A stretch of 64,000 nucleotides of DNA from Streptomyces indicus (GCF_900100315.1 NZ_FNFF01000006.1:340777-404776), one strand, 5' to 3'. Positions 40,810-50,137 are shown, counted from the stretch's first letter. Numbers and translations: made by a program. Notes: a model not told the origin generated them from the sequence alone.

Positions 40810-41244
40810 TCACTCCCGTACGACCAGCTCCCGCAAGGGATCCCCGCCGTCCACGAACACCCGCCCACCGGGCGCGAGCACCGCGGCGATCCGCTCCAGA
40901 GCCCGCCGCCCGGCCTCGGGATACCGCCCGTCCAACGCCCCCACACGTACCGCGAAGACCAGATCGAACGGCCCCTCGCCCTCGGCCGCCTCGAACTCCT
41001 CGACGGCCGCCTGCCGCACCCTCAGCCACCCCGCGGCGATCTCCGCGGCACAGGCGGCCTCGGCCTGCGCGACAGCGGTGGCGGACCGGTCGATCGCGAG
41101 CACGCTCCCCTTCGCGCCGACCCGCCGGGCCACCTCCCGCGCGGCAGCCCCCGGCCCGCACCCGATCTCGAGCACCCTCATCCCCGCCTCGATCGGCAAC
41201 GCATCCACGACCGCCGCAAGCCGCGCCGAAAGCCCAGAACCCAT
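40810..41244 (-). CDS. class I SAM-dependent methyltransferase (short)
   Basis: A 144-residue protein with the SAM-binding motif MRVLEIGCGPGAAAREVARRVG, the acidic loop VLAIDRSATAV and FDLVFAVRVGALDGRYPEAG with LAPGGRVFVDGG. This is a minimal Rossmann methyltransferase, shorter than most (about 200), and no cap domain is seen. ATG 41244 gives MGSGLSARLAAVV. It lies downstream of dps, beyond a terminator. The substrate is unknown. Confidence 0.85.
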   Translation of the reverse strand: MGSGLSARLAAVVDALPIEAGMRVLEIGCGPGAAAREVARRVGAKGSVLAIDRSATAVAQAEAACAAEIAAGWLRVRQAAVEEFEAAEGEGPFDLVFAVRVGALDGRYPEAGRRALERIAAVLAPGGRVFVDGGDPLRELVVRE

Positions 41245-41313
41245 GCATCGACGATCCCACGCCGCACCCCCACGCACCCGGACAGCCGGAAACGAGTACC
41301 CCCTGGACAAGCA

Positions 41314-41345
41314 GGAGGCCCCGGACCATCCGGTCCAGGGCCTCC
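41314..41345 (-). terminator. dps terminator
   Basis: GGAGGCCCCGGACC (41314-41327) pairs with GGTCCAGGGCCTCC (41332-41345) with one C-A mismatch, loop atcc. It lies 20 nt past the dps stop. Confidence 0.75.
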
Positions 41346-41365
41346 CACCGCCGAGCGGATCCGAC

Positions 41366-41836
41366 TCAGCCGTTCTCCGCCTGGAACATCCAGTGGTGCT
41401 TCTCCAGATCCGCGGTGATCCCGATGAAGATGTCCTGGCTGACCGGGTCCGCCTCACCCGTCGCCTCCACCCGCTCGCGCATGCGCGTGATCACGGCGCC
41501 GAGCGCGTCCACCAGCGTGCGTACGGCGTCGACGTCCTTGACCCAGCCCTCGGGCACCCCGCTGATGCCACTGGTCTGCGCCACGGTCGCGGCCCGCCCG
41601 TCGGGCGAGACGCCGAGGGTCGAGGCGCGCTCGGCCACCGTGTCGGAGTGCAGCCGGGCGGTGTCCACGACCTCGTCGAGCTGCAGATGGACGGAGCGGA
41701 AGCGCGGTCCGACCACGTTCCAGTGGATCTGCTTGGCCACGAGCGACAGGTCCACCAGGTCCACCAGCGCACCCTGGAGCGCTTCGGAGACGACCTTGAG
41801 ATCGGCATCGGACAACGGGCTCTTCACGACGTACAT
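41366..41836 (-). CDS. dps: Dps-family ferritin-like DNA-binding protein
   Basis: Dps dodecamers store iron and protect or compact DNA. The 156-residue protein has the ferroxidase-site residues in KQIHWNVVGPRFRSVHLQLDEVVDTARLH (two His, Asp, Glu on paired helices). The end QDIFIGITADLEKHHWMFQAENG is a short tail. It resembles the short-tailed Streptomyces DpsB. ATG 41836 (MYVVKSPLSDADLK) is used; a GTG five codons upstream is possible. It lies between clgR and the methyltransferase gene and has its own terminator. Confidence 0.93.
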   Translation of the reverse strand: MYVVKSPLSDADLKVVSEALQGALVDLVDLSLVAKQIHWNVVGPRFRSVHLQLDEVVDTARLHSDTVAERASTLGVSPDGRAATVAQTSGISGVPEGWVKDVDAVRTLVDALGAVITRMRERVEATGEADPVSQDIFIGITADLEKHHWMFQAENG

Positions 41837-41998
41837 GCGTTTGCTCGCCACCTCTCGGTACGGAAGTCCAGCACCCTCCACCTTGGCACGCGGTAACAAA
41901 TGAGGGCATTTCGAAGGTCCCGCCTACCCGGGACCAAAGTCCTCACACCACGCGTGCTCACCAGTACCCGGGCGCACGAGTACCCCGGCGCACGCAAA

Positions 41999-42027
41999 AA
42001 CCCCGGCCGGTAACCCCGGCCGGGGTT
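41999..42027 (-). terminator. intrinsic terminator of clgR
   Basis: A 12-bp perfect stem, AACCCCGGCCGG (41999-42010) with 42016-42027, is followed on the reverse strand by TTTTTGCG. This is a canonical stem plus U-run just past the clgR stop. Confidence 0.88.
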
Positions 42028-42040
42028 CAGCGACAGCTCG

Positions 42041-42427
42041 TCAGGCGGCGACCACGTCCACCGCCTCGGCGGGCGCCTTGATGGTGACCCGTTCCGGCGG
42101 CACACCGGCCACGGATACGGAACCCAGCATGGGACGCACTCCCGCAGGCACCGGCTCGCGCGCGGTCTCCCCCGCGGCGGCCGACTCGGCCAGCTCGGCG
42201 AGGGACAGCTCGTCGCTGACCTCGCGCATGAGCTCGGACATCCGTACGTCCAACGCGTCGCAGATCGCGGACAGCAGCTCGGAGGAAGCCTCCTTCTGCC
42301 CCCGCTCCACCTCGGAGAGATAGCCGAGCGAGACTCGGGCGGACGAGGAGACTTCGCGCAGAGTACGGCCCTGGCGCTGGCGCTGCCGACGCAGCACGTC
42401 ACCCAGCAGGCGACGGAGCAGAATCAT
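42041..42427 (-). CDS. clgR: ClgR-type XRE regulator of protease and stress genes
   Basis: ClgR activates clp and lon protease genes in Streptomyces and other actinobacteria. The 128-residue protein has an XRE helix-turn-helix at residues 18-75 (TLREVSSSARVSLGYLSEVERGQKEAS, LLSAICDALDVRMSELM) and ends ...VDVVAA. The C-terminal Ala pair is known to make ClgR a ClpP substrate, giving feedback control. ATG 42427 with GGAGGGAG upstream. It precedes dps in the leftward block. Its mycobacterial homologue ClpR acts at RecA-NDp promoters, one of which drives recA in this window. Confidence 0.93.
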   Translation of the reverse strand: MILLRRLLGDVLRRQRQRQGRTLREVSSSARVSLGYLSEVERGQKEASSELLSAICDALDVRMSELMREVSDELSLAELAESAAAGETAREPVPAGVRPMLGSVSVAGVPPERVTIKAPAEAVDVVAA

Positions 42428-42536
42428 CGGTGGCTCCCTCCTCGGACCGCGTAGCCGCATCCTTCACGCCCCACCGTACCGCCTCGCGGGGCGGCCGTGC
42501 GGGGAGCGATGTCGTGTTCACTCAGGGCTGCAAACA

Positions 42537-43181
42537 TCAATTCCCCCCGTTCTGTTCCGTATCCTGTGCCCGCGCATTCCCGGTCAGTTCGCTCACGAGC
42601 AGTCCGAGCACGCTGCGTACACTCTCCATACGAATTTCCGTACGGTCGCCGTTCAACCTCAGAGCAGCGACTTTCCCATGTTCCGGACCGGTGCGCCCGG
42701 TGGGTTCGTCCGGTTCCGTGATCTCTTCGCCCGGTCCGGCGAAGCTCTGTCGCCCGGGCCCGAGGGGCGTCCCGCCGCCCGGTCCGGCGACGGCCACGAA
42801 CACCGTGCCCACCGGCTGCCCGTCCTGGGGATCGGGTCCGGCGACGCCCGTGGTGGCGATCCCCCAGTCCGCGCCGAGCAGCCGGCGCACCCCGAGGGCC
42901 ATCTGCCGTGCGACCTCGGGATCGACCGCGCCGCGCTCGGCAAGCAGAGTCCCGTCCACCCCGAGCACCGAGTGCTTGATCTCGGTGGCATACGCGGTGA
43001 CGGAGCCGCGCAGGACCTTGGAGGCGCCCGGCACGGCCGTGAGCTCTGCCGCGACCATACCGCCGGTCAGCGATTCCGCGACCGCCACCGTTTCATTCCG
43101 TGAGACGAGCAGCTGTTGCAGCTCTGCGGCCAGCAAGGCGGCCTCGACCGCCACGGCACGCGCGGCAGCCCCGGACGTCAC
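42537..43181 (-). CDS. cinA: CinA-family nicotinamide-nucleotide amidohydrolase
   Basis: The C-terminal (PncC) domain of CinA, which deamidates NMN to NaMN in pyridine nucleotide recycling. The 214-residue protein has the active-site region VAVAESLTGGMVAAELTAVPGASKVLRGS, YATEIKHSVLGVD and GIATTGVAGPDPQDGQPVGTVFVAVAG. The molybdopterin-like N-terminal domain of full CinA is absent, as is usual in Streptomyces. GTG 43181 overlaps the pgsA stop by 4 nt. A Gly/Pro-rich insert of about 25 residues near residue 140 is unusual. An operon rimO-pgsA-cinA is likely. Confidence 0.93.
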   Translation of the reverse strand: MTSGAAARAVAVEAALLAAELQQLLVSRNETVAVAESLTGGMVAAELTAVPGASKVLRGSVTAYATEIKHSVLGVDGTLLAERGAVDPEVARQMALGVRRLLGADWGIATTGVAGPDPQDGQPVGTVFVAVAGPGGGTPLGPGRQSFAGPGEEITEPDEPTGRTGPEHGKVAALRLNGDRTEIRMESVRSVLGLLVSELTGNARAQDTEQNGGN

Positions 43182-43858
43182 GACCCGGTCCGCTCCCGCG
43201 CCGGCGCCTCGGCCCGCTCCTTGGCGAGGCCTTCGCGCCGCAGCACGATCGCCTGCCGCACGTAGTCGAGTCCGGTCACCACGGTGAGCACGACGGCTAT
43301 GGCCATCACCCAGAACCGCAGCGTGGCCAGCGGCCCGGTCAGCGCGAGCACGTACATGCCCACGGCCGTGCCCTGCGCGAGCGTCTTCATCTTGCCGCCG
43401 CGGCTTGCGGGGATGACCCCGTACCGGATGACGATGAAACGAAGGAGCGTGATGCCGAGTTCCCGGCCGAGGATCACGCCGGTCACCCACCACGGCAGAT
43501 CGCCGAGCGAGGAGAGGCAGATCAGCGCGGCGCCCATGATCGCCTTGTCGGCGATCGGGTCGGCGATCTTCCCGAAGTCGGTGACGAGGTTGTACGTACG
43601 GGCCAGGTGCCCGTCGAACAGGTCCGTGATCATGGCGATCGCGAAGGCCGCCCAGGCCAGCGAGCGCCAGGCGGGGTCGTATCCGCCGTCGGCCAGCATC
43701 AGCACGACGAAGCCCGGCACGAGAAGGAGCCGGATCATGGTGAGGATGTTGGCGATGTTCCAGAGGCTGGCCTGATTGACGGCCGCAGCACCCAGCTTGC
43801 CGCCGGGCACCGGCTTACCGCCGGCCCCGCCCGCCGCGGATGCCGGGACTCCCGTCAT
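43178..43858 (-). CDS. pgsA: CDP-alcohol phosphatidyltransferase, PgsA type
   Basis: A membrane enzyme that makes phosphatidylglycerophosphate from CDP-diacylglycerol and glycerol-3-phosphate. The 226-residue protein has about six helices and the CDP-alcohol phosphotransferase motif D-x2-DG-x2-AR-x8-G-x3-D-x3-D, read across ITDLFDGHLARTYNLVTDFG and KIADPIADKA. It overlaps rimO (ATGA, 4 nt) and cinA (GTGA, 4 nt). Assignment to PgsA over cardiolipin synthase or Pgs-like paralogues rests on the rimO-pgsA-cinA context. Confidence 0.92.
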   Translation of the reverse strand: MTGVPASAAGGAGGKPVPGGKLGAAAVNQASLWNIANILTMIRLLLVPGFVVLMLADGGYDPAWRSLAWAAFAIAMITDLFDGHLARTYNLVTDFGKIADPIADKAIMGAALICLSSLGDLPWWVTGVILGRELGITLLRFIVIRYGVIPASRGGKMKTLAQGTAVGMYVLALTGPLATLRFWVMAIAVVLTVVTGLDYVRQAIVLRREGLAKERAEAPARERTGS

Positions 43859-45312
43859 CTGCCCGCCTCCTCAAGACTTTCGACCACCAGGTCGACGCCT
43901 TCGGTGCCGACGACCTTCGCTTCGACCATACGACCGACAGTCAAGCCTTGATTCGAGGTGAACACCACCTGTCCGTCGGTCTCCGGGGCCTGGTGCGCAC
44001 CGCGGCCGGTCGCACCGTCCTCGTCGTCGACGGATTCGACGAGGACGCGCAGGGTCTCCCCCATGCGCTCGTCGGCGCGCTGGTGAGTGAGCTCCTCGGC
44101 CAGCTGCGAGATCCGCGCGAGACGCTGGGCGACGACGTCCTCGTCCAGCTTGTTCTCGTACGTGGCGGCCTCGGTGCCCTCCTCGTCGGAGTACCCGAAC
44201 ACACCGATGGCGTCCAGGCGCGCACCGGTGAGGAAACGCTCCAGCTCGTCCACATCGGCCTCGGTCTCGCCGGGGAAGCCGACGATGAAGTTGGACCGGA
44301 CACCGGCCGTCGGCGCCTTGGAGCGGATCTGGTCGAGCAGCTCAAGGAAGCGGTCGGTGTCGCCGAAGCGGCGCATCGCGCGCAGCACGTTCGGCGCGGA
44401 GTGCTGGAAGGAGAGGTCGAAGTACGGGGCGACCTTCTCGGTGGAGGTCAGCACGTCGATCAGGCCGGGGCGCATCTCGGCGGGCTGCAGGTAGCTGACG
44501 CGCACCCGCTCGATCCCGTCGACGCCGGCGAGCTCGGGCAGCAGCGACTCCAGGAGCCGGATGTCGCCGAGGTCCTTGCCGTACGAGGTGTTGTTCTCGG
44601 AGACCAGCATGATCTCCTTGACGCCCTGCTCGGCCAGCCAGCGCGTCTCGTTCAGGACATCGCTGGGGCGGCGCGAGATGAAGGAGCCGCGGAAGGACGG
44701 GATCGCGCAGAACGAGCAGCGGCGGTCGCAGCCCGAGGCCAACTTCACGGAGGCGACGGGGGACGTGCCCATGCGGCGGCGCAGGGGCGCGCGCGGACCG
44801 GAGGCCGGAGCGAGCCCGTCCGGCAGGTCCTCGGGGGCCTGGTCGTGCCCGGGCAGGGCGGTGCCCTCGGCGGCGGCTTGGCGCTCGGCGGGAGTGATGG
44901 GCAGCAGCTTGCGGCGGTCGCGCGGGGTGTGCGCCTCGACGCTGCCGCCGCTCAGGATGACGTTCAGACGGTTGGAGATGTCCGCGTAGTCGTCGAAGCC
45001 GAGCACACCGTCGGCCTCGGGCAGGGCCTCGGCGAGCTCCTTGCCGTACCGCTCGGCCATGCAGCCGACCGCGACGACGGCCTGGGTCTTTCCGTGGTCC
45101 TTGAGGTCGTTGGCCTCGAGGAGGGCGTCGACGGAGTCCTTCTTGGCGGCGTCGACGAATCCGCAGGTGTTGACGACGGCGACGTCGGCGTCCGAGGCGT
45201 CCTCGACGAGCTCCCAGCCGTCCGCCTCCAAGCGGCCTGCGAGCTCCTCCGAGTCCACCTCGTTACGGGCGCAGCCAAGAGTGACAAGGGCGACGGTACG
45301 GCGTTCGGGCAT
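43855..45312 (-). CDS. rimO: ribosomal protein S12 methylthiotransferase RimO
   Basis: A radical-SAM enzyme that adds a methylthio group to the conserved Asp of ribosomal protein S12. The 485-residue protein has the three N-terminal cluster Cys in LGCARNEVD, NTCGFVDAA and VGCMAERYG, the radical-SAM CxxxCxxC in ASGCDRRCSFCAIP and a C-terminal TRAM domain. A paralogue of MiaB (2588-4084), distinguished by the GCARN and GFVDAAK motifs. An insert of about 45 residues near residues 130-175 (RDRRKLLPITPAERQ) is typical of actinobacteria. ATG 45312 is used. Confidence 0.95.
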   Translation of the reverse strand: MPERRTVALVTLGCARNEVDSEELAGRLEADGWELVEDASDADVAVVNTCGFVDAAKKDSVDALLEANDLKDHGKTQAVVAVGCMAERYGKELAEALPEADGVLGFDDYADISNRLNVILSGGSVEAHTPRDRRKLLPITPAERQAAAEGTALPGHDQAPEDLPDGLAPASGPRAPLRRRMGTSPVASVKLASGCDRRCSFCAIPSFRGSFISRRPSDVLNETRWLAEQGVKEIMLVSENNTSYGKDLGDIRLLESLLPELAGVDGIERVRVSYLQPAEMRPGLIDVLTSTEKVAPYFDLSFQHSAPNVLRAMRRFGDTDRFLELLDQIRSKAPTAGVRSNFIVGFPGETEADVDELERFLTGARLDAIGVFGYSDEEGTEAATYENKLDEDVVAQRLARISQLAEELTHQRADERMGETLRVLVESVDDEDGATGRGAHQAPETDGQVVFTSNQGLTVGRMVEAKVVGTEGVDLVVESLEEAGR

Positions 45313-45350
45313 AACGTCCAGAGTATCTGGTTCCTCTGACACCCCTCGCC

Positions 45351-45410
45351 GCGAGGCCGGGCACCGCTTCCCGTGAGGCCGGGCACCGCTTCCCGCGAGG
45401 CCGAAGACCC
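45351..45410. repeat. 22-bp tandem repeat upstream of rimO
   Basis: The unit GCGAGGCCGGGCACCGCTTC plus CC starts at 45351 and 45373 with a 22-bp period (one base differs); a third, partial copy begins at 45395. It lies between rimO and the RodZ-like gene's terminator. Confidence 0.8.
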
Positions 45411-45425
45411 GCGTCCACACAGCAC

Positions 45426-45459
45426 GACGCCCCGCCGGTTCCGTACCCGGCGGGGCGTC
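45426..45459 (-). terminator. terminator of the RodZ-like gene
   Basis: GACGCCCCGCCGG (45426-45438) pairs perfectly over 13 bp with 45447-45459, 13 nt beyond the stop codon at 45473. Confidence 0.8.
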
Positions 45460-45472
45460 AGAGGCAGGAAGG

Positions 45473-46318
45473 TCAGCCGACCTCGGGGTCGGCTCCCTTG
45501 TCCTCCTTGGTGTAGGAGAGACGCTCGACCTGGCCCTGCTGGAAGTCGTCCTTGACCTCCTTGCCGTTCACGAAGAGCTTTATGGCTCCCGCGTTGCCGA
45601 GCACCAGGTCGATGCGCTCGTCGTCGGTGAAGGTCTTGGTCTGGCCCTCTTCGACCAGGCCGTCGAACATCGTCTGGCCGCTGTGGTCCTTGACGGAGAT
45701 CCAGCTCTTGCCCTCGTCGGCGCTGATCAGGACGGTGACCTTGTCCTTGGGCGCACCGGCGATGGCGCTGTCGGCCGGGTCCGGCTTGGGGTCGGCGGGC
45801 TTGGTGGGCGAGGGCTTCGACTCCGGCTTGGTGGCCGGGGGCGTGGCGGTGCCCTCGGCGACGGAGGTCTTGGTGCCCTTGTCGGAGTCGCTGAACATGG
45901 TGAAGCCGACGAAGCCGATCACGGCGACGATGGCGGCGACCATGGCCGCGGTCCAGTTGGGCCGGCGCGGCTCGGGCCGGATGCGCTCGGCCTCGAACAG
46001 CGGCGCTGCGGGAGTGGGGGCGGGACGGCCGCCGCGCTCCTCGGTGAACTGCGCGAGCAGCGGGGCGGGGTCGACGCCGACGGCCCGCGCGATGGTGCGG
46101 ATATGCCCTCGTGCGTAGACATCGCCACCGCAGCGCGAGAAGTCGTCCTGTTCGATCGCGTGCACGATCGGAACGCGGACGCGGGTCGCCGCGCTGACCT
46201 CGTCGACCGTGAGTCGCGCCTCGATGCGGGCGAGCTGCAGGGCTCGGCCGATCGAGGGACGGTCGTCGTCGTCCGCGAACGAAGGACGGTCGTCTTCTGG
46301 GGAGTTGCCGATGGACAC
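45473..46318 (-). CDS. RodZ-like membrane HTH protein
   Basis: A 281-residue protein with an N-terminal HTH_25 domain (SIGRALQLARIEARLTVDEVSAATRVR, VYARGHIRTIARAVG). One membrane helix follows (AAMVAAIVAVIGFVGFTMFS, about residue 135), then a Thr/Pro/Lys linker and a C-terminal DUF4115 beta domain (VTVLISADEGKSWISVKD). RodZ links cytoskeleton and cell wall in rods; in Streptomyces the role is less clear. GTG 46318 (VSIGNSPEDDRP) follows GAAAGG at 7 nt; a GTG at 46345 would add nine residues. It sits just past ftsK on the same strand. Confidence 0.85.
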   Translation of the reverse strand: MSIGNSPEDDRPSFADDDDRPSIGRALQLARIEARLTVDEVSAATRVRVPIVHAIEQDDFSRCGGDVYARGHIRTIARAVGVDPAPLLAQFTEERGGRPAPTPAAPLFEAERIRPEPRRPNWTAAMVAAIVAVIGFVGFTMFSDSDKGTKTSVAEGTATPPATKPESKPSPTKPADPKPDPADSAIAGAPKDKVTVLISADEGKSWISVKDHSGQTMFDGLVEEGQTKTFTDDERIDLVLGNAGAIKLFVNGKEVKDDFQQGQVERLSYTKEDKGADPEVG

Positions 46319-46524
46319 GGGGGCGCCTTTCGAGCGTGTAGCCACCTGCTGGACGTTCAGTCTAGGGGGGGTGCGAAAGGGTGGGGCAACCGGGCGGGAG
46401 CACTTTGTACGCCATCAGGCTGGCCGGACATTCGCCATGACCGGACATCCTGATGGTGGGACAGGTTGCCTTCCCCCCTTCCAACTTGACGTGGCCGGAA
46501 GAGAAACGGTTGCTTCCCGATCCC

Positions 46525-49293
46525 TTACGGGTGAGCCTCCCCGCGGATCACCGCGAGCACTCCATCCAGTTCGTCCGGCTTGACCAGAACGTCCCGCGCC
46601 TTCGAGCCCTCGCTGGGCCCGACGATGTTCCGCGACTCCATCAGGTCCATCAGGCGCCCCGCCTTCGCGAACCCGACCCGGAGCTTGCGCTGGAGCATCG
46701 ACGTGGACCCGAACTGGGTCGAGACGACCAGCTCGGCCGCCTGGCACAGCAGGTCCAGGTCGTCGCCGATCTCCTCGTCGATCTCCTTCTTCTGCTTGGT
46801 GCCCACCGTGACGTCGTCCCGGAAGACCGGCGCCATCTGGTCCTTGCAGTGCTGGACGACCGCGGCGATCTCGGCCTCGGTGACGAAGGCGCCCTGCATA
46901 CGGGTCGGCTTGTTCGCGCCCATCGGCAGGAAGAGCCCGTCGCCCTTGCCGATCAGCTTCTCGGCGCCCGGCTGGTCGAGGATGACGCGGCTGTCGGCGA
47001 GCGAGGAGGTGGCGAACGCGAGCCGCGAGGGCACGTTGGCCTTGATCAGACCGGTGACGACGTCCACCGAGGGCCGCTGGGTGGCGAGCACCAGGTGGAT
47101 GCCGGCGGCGCGGGCCAGCTGGGTGATACGCACGATCGCGTCCTCGACGTCGCGCGGCGCGACCATCATCAGGTCCGCGAGCTCGTCGACGATCACCAGG
47201 AGGTACGGGTACGGCTGGAGCTCCCGCTCGCTGCCGAGCGGCGGGGTGACCTTCCCGTTCCGTACGGCCTCGTTGAAGTCGTCGATGTGCCGGAAGCCGT
47301 ACGCCGCGAGGTCGTCGTAGCGCAGGTCCATCTCGCGCACGACCCACTGCAGCGCCTCGGCGGCCCGCTTCGGGTTGGTGATGATCGGCGTGATCAGGTG
47401 CGGGATGCCCTCGTACGCGGTGAGCTCCACGCGCTTGGGGTCGACGAGCACCATCCGGACGTCCTCGGGGGTCGCCCGCATCATGATCGAGGTGATCAGG
47501 CAGTTGATGCAGGAGGACTTGCCGGAGCCGGTGGCGCCGGCGACGAGGACGTGCGGCATCTTGGCGATGTTCGCCATGACGTAGCCGCCCTCGACGTCCT
47601 TGCCGAGCGCGACCAGCATCGGATGGTCGTCCTCGGCGGCGTCCGCGAGGCGCAGCACGTCGCCGACGTTCACCATCTCGCGGTCGGTGTTCGGGATCTC
47701 GATACCGACCGCGGACTTGCCGGGGATCGGGCTGATGATCCGGACGTCCGGCGAGGCCACGGCGTACGCGATGTTCTTGGCCAGGGCGGTGATCTTCTCG
47801 ACCTTCACGGCCGGGCCGAGCTCCACCTCGTAGCGCGTGACCGTCGGGCCGCGCGTGAAGCCGGTGACTTCGGCGTCGACCTTGAACTCGGTGAAGACGT
47901 TGGAGAGCGAGGCCACCACGGCGTCGTTCGCGGCGCTGCGCGACTTGCCGGGGCCGCCGCGCTCCAGGAGGTCGAGCGAGGGCAGCGCGTACGTGATGTC
48001 GCCGGAGAGCTGGAGCTGCTCGGCGCGCGGCGGCAGATCGCGGGGCTCTTCGCGGGCGGGCTTGGTGAGGTCGGGCACGGAGATTCCCGTGCTCTTCTCC
48101 CCGGCCGGAGCCTGAGCCGGGGCAGCGGCCGGAGCCGGGTCCGGAGTCCGGCCCGTGCCCTGGATCCGCGCGCCCGGCAGCGGCGTCGGCGTGGGCTCGG
48201 GGCGCTCCACGGTGACGCCCTGGGTGAGGTCGGCGACGATCGGCGAGGGCGGCATGCCGTGCAGGACGGCGCCGTCGAGGGCGGCGGCCGCGGCGGCCGC
48301 CACGTCGATCGCGTCGAGCGAGGGCTCCATCTCGGGCTGCACGGTGGTGCGGCGCGGCCGGCGGCGCTTGGTGAGCGCCTCCTCCTCGGCCTTGTCCGGG
48401 TCGTACGACTCGGGGGCGGGCGCCTGCCTGCGGCGGCCGCGGGACGCGGGCACGGCCTCGCGCCACTGCTCGTCGTAGCGCGCGTCGTCCTCGGTGCCCT
48501 CGGCGAACTCGGCGGCGACGGGGTCGGGCTGGATGATGCCGAGCTTCTGGCCGAGCAGCCTGAGCCGCTGCGGGATCGCGTTCACCGGTGTCGCGGTGAC
48601 CACCAGGAGTCCGAACACCGTGAGCAGCACGAGCATCGGTACGGCGAGCACCTCGCCCATGGTGAAGATCAGCGGCCGGGACGCACCCCAGCCGATGAGC
48701 CCTCCGGCGTCCCTTATGGCCTCGGTGCCCTCACCGCGCCCGGGCGCCCCGCACGCGATGTGCACCTGTCCGAGCACGCCGATGACGAGGGCCGAAAGCC
48801 CGATGACGATACGGCCGTTGGCCTCGGGCTGCTCGGGGTGGCGGATGAGCCGTACGGCCATGCCGCCGAGCAGCAGCGGCACCAGCAGGTCGAGCCGGCC
48901 GAACGCACCGGTGACCAGGAGCTCGACCAGATCGCCCACGGGACCGCGGAGTTGGGACCACGTACCGGCCGCGACGATCAGCGCGAGGCCGAGCAGCAGC
49001 AGCGCGAGCCCGTCCTTGCGGTGGGCCGGGTCGAGTCCCTTGGCGCCACGCCCTATGCCGCGGAAGGTCGCCCCCACCGCGTGCGCGAGGCCGAGCCAGA
49101 CGGCGCGGGCGAGCTTGTAGACGCCACCGGTCGGGTTCGGCGCGGGCTTCGGGGCCGGCTTGGCCGCCGCCTTCTTGGCGGGTGCCTTCTTGGCCGGCGC
49201 CTTGGATGCTGCGGCCTTCTTCGCCGGAGCCTTCTTGGGCGCGGCCGCCTTCTTGGCGGGCGGCTTCTTGGCTGCGGAGGGACGTGAGGCCAT
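46525..49293 (-). CDS. ftsK: DNA translocase FtsK
   Basis: FtsK pumps chromosomal DNA at division or sporulation septa. The 922-residue protein starts with a Lys/Ala/Pro-rich repeat segment (AKKAPAKKAAA, residues 8-50). Four or five membrane helices, a long Pro/Ala linker and the motor domain follow. The motor has Walker A in LVAGATGSGKSSCINCL and Walker B in PYLLVIVDELADLMM. A C-terminal gamma winged helix ends DELDGVLAVIRGEAHP. ATG 49293 (MASRPSAAKK) is chosen; longer frames upstream overlap sequence without coding character. It is flanked by osaB and the RodZ-like gene. Confidence 0.96.
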   Translation of the reverse strand: MASRPSAAKKPPAKKAAAPKKAPAKKAAASKAPAKKAPAKKAAAKPAPKPAPNPTGGVYKLARAVWLGLAHAVGATFRGIGRGAKGLDPAHRKDGLALLLLGLALIVAAGTWSQLRGPVGDLVELLVTGAFGRLDLLVPLLLGGMAVRLIRHPEQPEANGRIVIGLSALVIGVLGQVHIACGAPGRGEGTEAIRDAGGLIGWGASRPLIFTMGEVLAVPMLVLLTVFGLLVVTATPVNAIPQRLRLLGQKLGIIQPDPVAAEFAEGTEDDARYDEQWREAVPASRGRRRQAPAPESYDPDKAEEEALTKRRRPRRTTVQPEMEPSLDAIDVAAAAAAALDGAVLHGMPPSPIVADLTQGVTVERPEPTPTPLPGARIQGTGRTPDPAPAAAPAQAPAGEKSTGISVPDLTKPAREEPRDLPPRAEQLQLSGDITYALPSLDLLERGGPGKSRSAANDAVVASLSNVFTEFKVDAEVTGFTRGPTVTRYEVELGPAVKVEKITALAKNIAYAVASPDVRIISPIPGKSAVGIEIPNTDREMVNVGDVLRLADAAEDDHPMLVALGKDVEGGYVMANIAKMPHVLVAGATGSGKSSCINCLITSIMMRATPEDVRMVLVDPKRVELTAYEGIPHLITPIITNPKRAAEALQWVVREMDLRYDDLAAYGFRHIDDFNEAVRNGKVTPPLGSERELQPYPYLLVIVDELADLMMVAPRDVEDAIVRITQLARAAGIHLVLATQRPSVDVVTGLIKANVPSRLAFATSSLADSRVILDQPGAEKLIGKGDGLFLPMGANKPTRMQGAFVTEAEIAAVVQHCKDQMAPVFRDDVTVGTKQKKEIDEEIGDDLDLLCQAAELVVSTQFGSTSMLQRKLRVGFAKAGRLMDLMESRNIVGPSEGSKARDVLVKPDELDGVLAVIRGEAHP

Positions 49294-49453
49294 GGGGGTG
49301 AGGTTACCGGTGCGGACCCCTGCGGACACGTGTGCCCACTGCTTCACCCGTTCGTGTCGGCGCAGAAAGGCGCGGAACTGACGCCGGCTCAACTGTGCAG
49401 GTACGGAGGCATACGGGTGCCGGGTGACGGGACGTGCGGAAGGGAGGCGTCGC

Positions 49454-50137
49454 TCAGTTCTGCGAGGGCACCGAAGGCGTGCCCGGTCCCGCGCCCGGCT
49501 CCAGGGCGTCAAGTGCCCGGCGGAGTCCGGTCAGTTTGCGCTCCAGGTGGGCCGCCGTGGCCACCGCCGCGGCGTCCGCCGACTCGTCGTCGAGCTGCTT
49601 GGACAGGGCCTCGGCCTGCTCCTCGACGGCCGCGAGACGGGCCGACAGCTCGGCCAGCAGTCCCGCGGGCTCGCCCTTGTCGCCGACGGGCGTCTTGCCG
49701 CCGCCTTCGAGCTGGAGCCGCAGCAGGGCGGCCTGCTCGCGCAGTTGGCAGTTCTTCATGTACAGCTCGACGAACACCGACACCTTGGCGCGCAGGACCC
49801 ACGGGTCGAACGGCTTGGAGATGTAGTCCACCGCGCCCGCCGCGTAACCGCGGAAGGTGTGGTGCGGACCGTGGTTGATCGCCGTGAGGAAGATGATCGG
49901 GATGTCCCGGGTCCGTTCCCGGCGCTTGATGTGCGCCGCGGTTTCGAAACCGTCCATTCCAGGCATCTGGACGTCCAGCAGAATGACCGCGAAATCGTCC
50001 GTGAGCAGTGCTTTGAGCGCTTCCTCCCCGGACGATGCCCGCACCAGGGTCTGATCGAGCGCAGAGAGGATGGCCTCGAGCGCCAGCAGATTCTCCGGCC
50101 GGTCATCGACCAGGAGGATCTTGGCCTTCTGCACCAT
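49454..50137 (-). CDS. osaB: response regulator OsaB (receiver plus coiled coil)
   Basis: OsaB is the partner of OsaA in S. coelicolor osmoadaptation. The 227-residue protein has a receiver (KILLVDDRPENLLALEAILSAL, phosphoacceptor Asp in VILLDVQMPGMDG, Lys in DYISKPFDPW). It has no DNA-binding domain; instead a C-terminal Ala/Glu/Leu-rich coiled coil follows (residues 140-215). It must act through protein contacts. ATG 50137 follows GGAGGAGGGG. It lies downstream of osaA on the same strand, across 385 nt that hold repeats and probably its own promoter. Confidence 0.88.
   Translation of the reverse strand: MVQKAKILLVDDRPENLLALEAILSALDQTLVRASSGEEALKALLTDDFAVILLDVQMPGMDGFETAAHIKRRERTRDIPIIFLTAINHGPHHTFRGYAAGAVDYISKPFDPWVLRAKVSVFVELYMKNCQLREQAALLRLQLEGGGKTPVGDKGEPAGLLAELSARLAAVEEQAEALSKQLDDESADAAAVATAAHLERKLTGLRRALDALEPGAGPGTPSVPSQN

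Noticed and set aside
43855..45312. Second miaB copy
   Set aside because: The GCARN and GFVDAAK motifs and pgsA/cinA context identify it as RimO.
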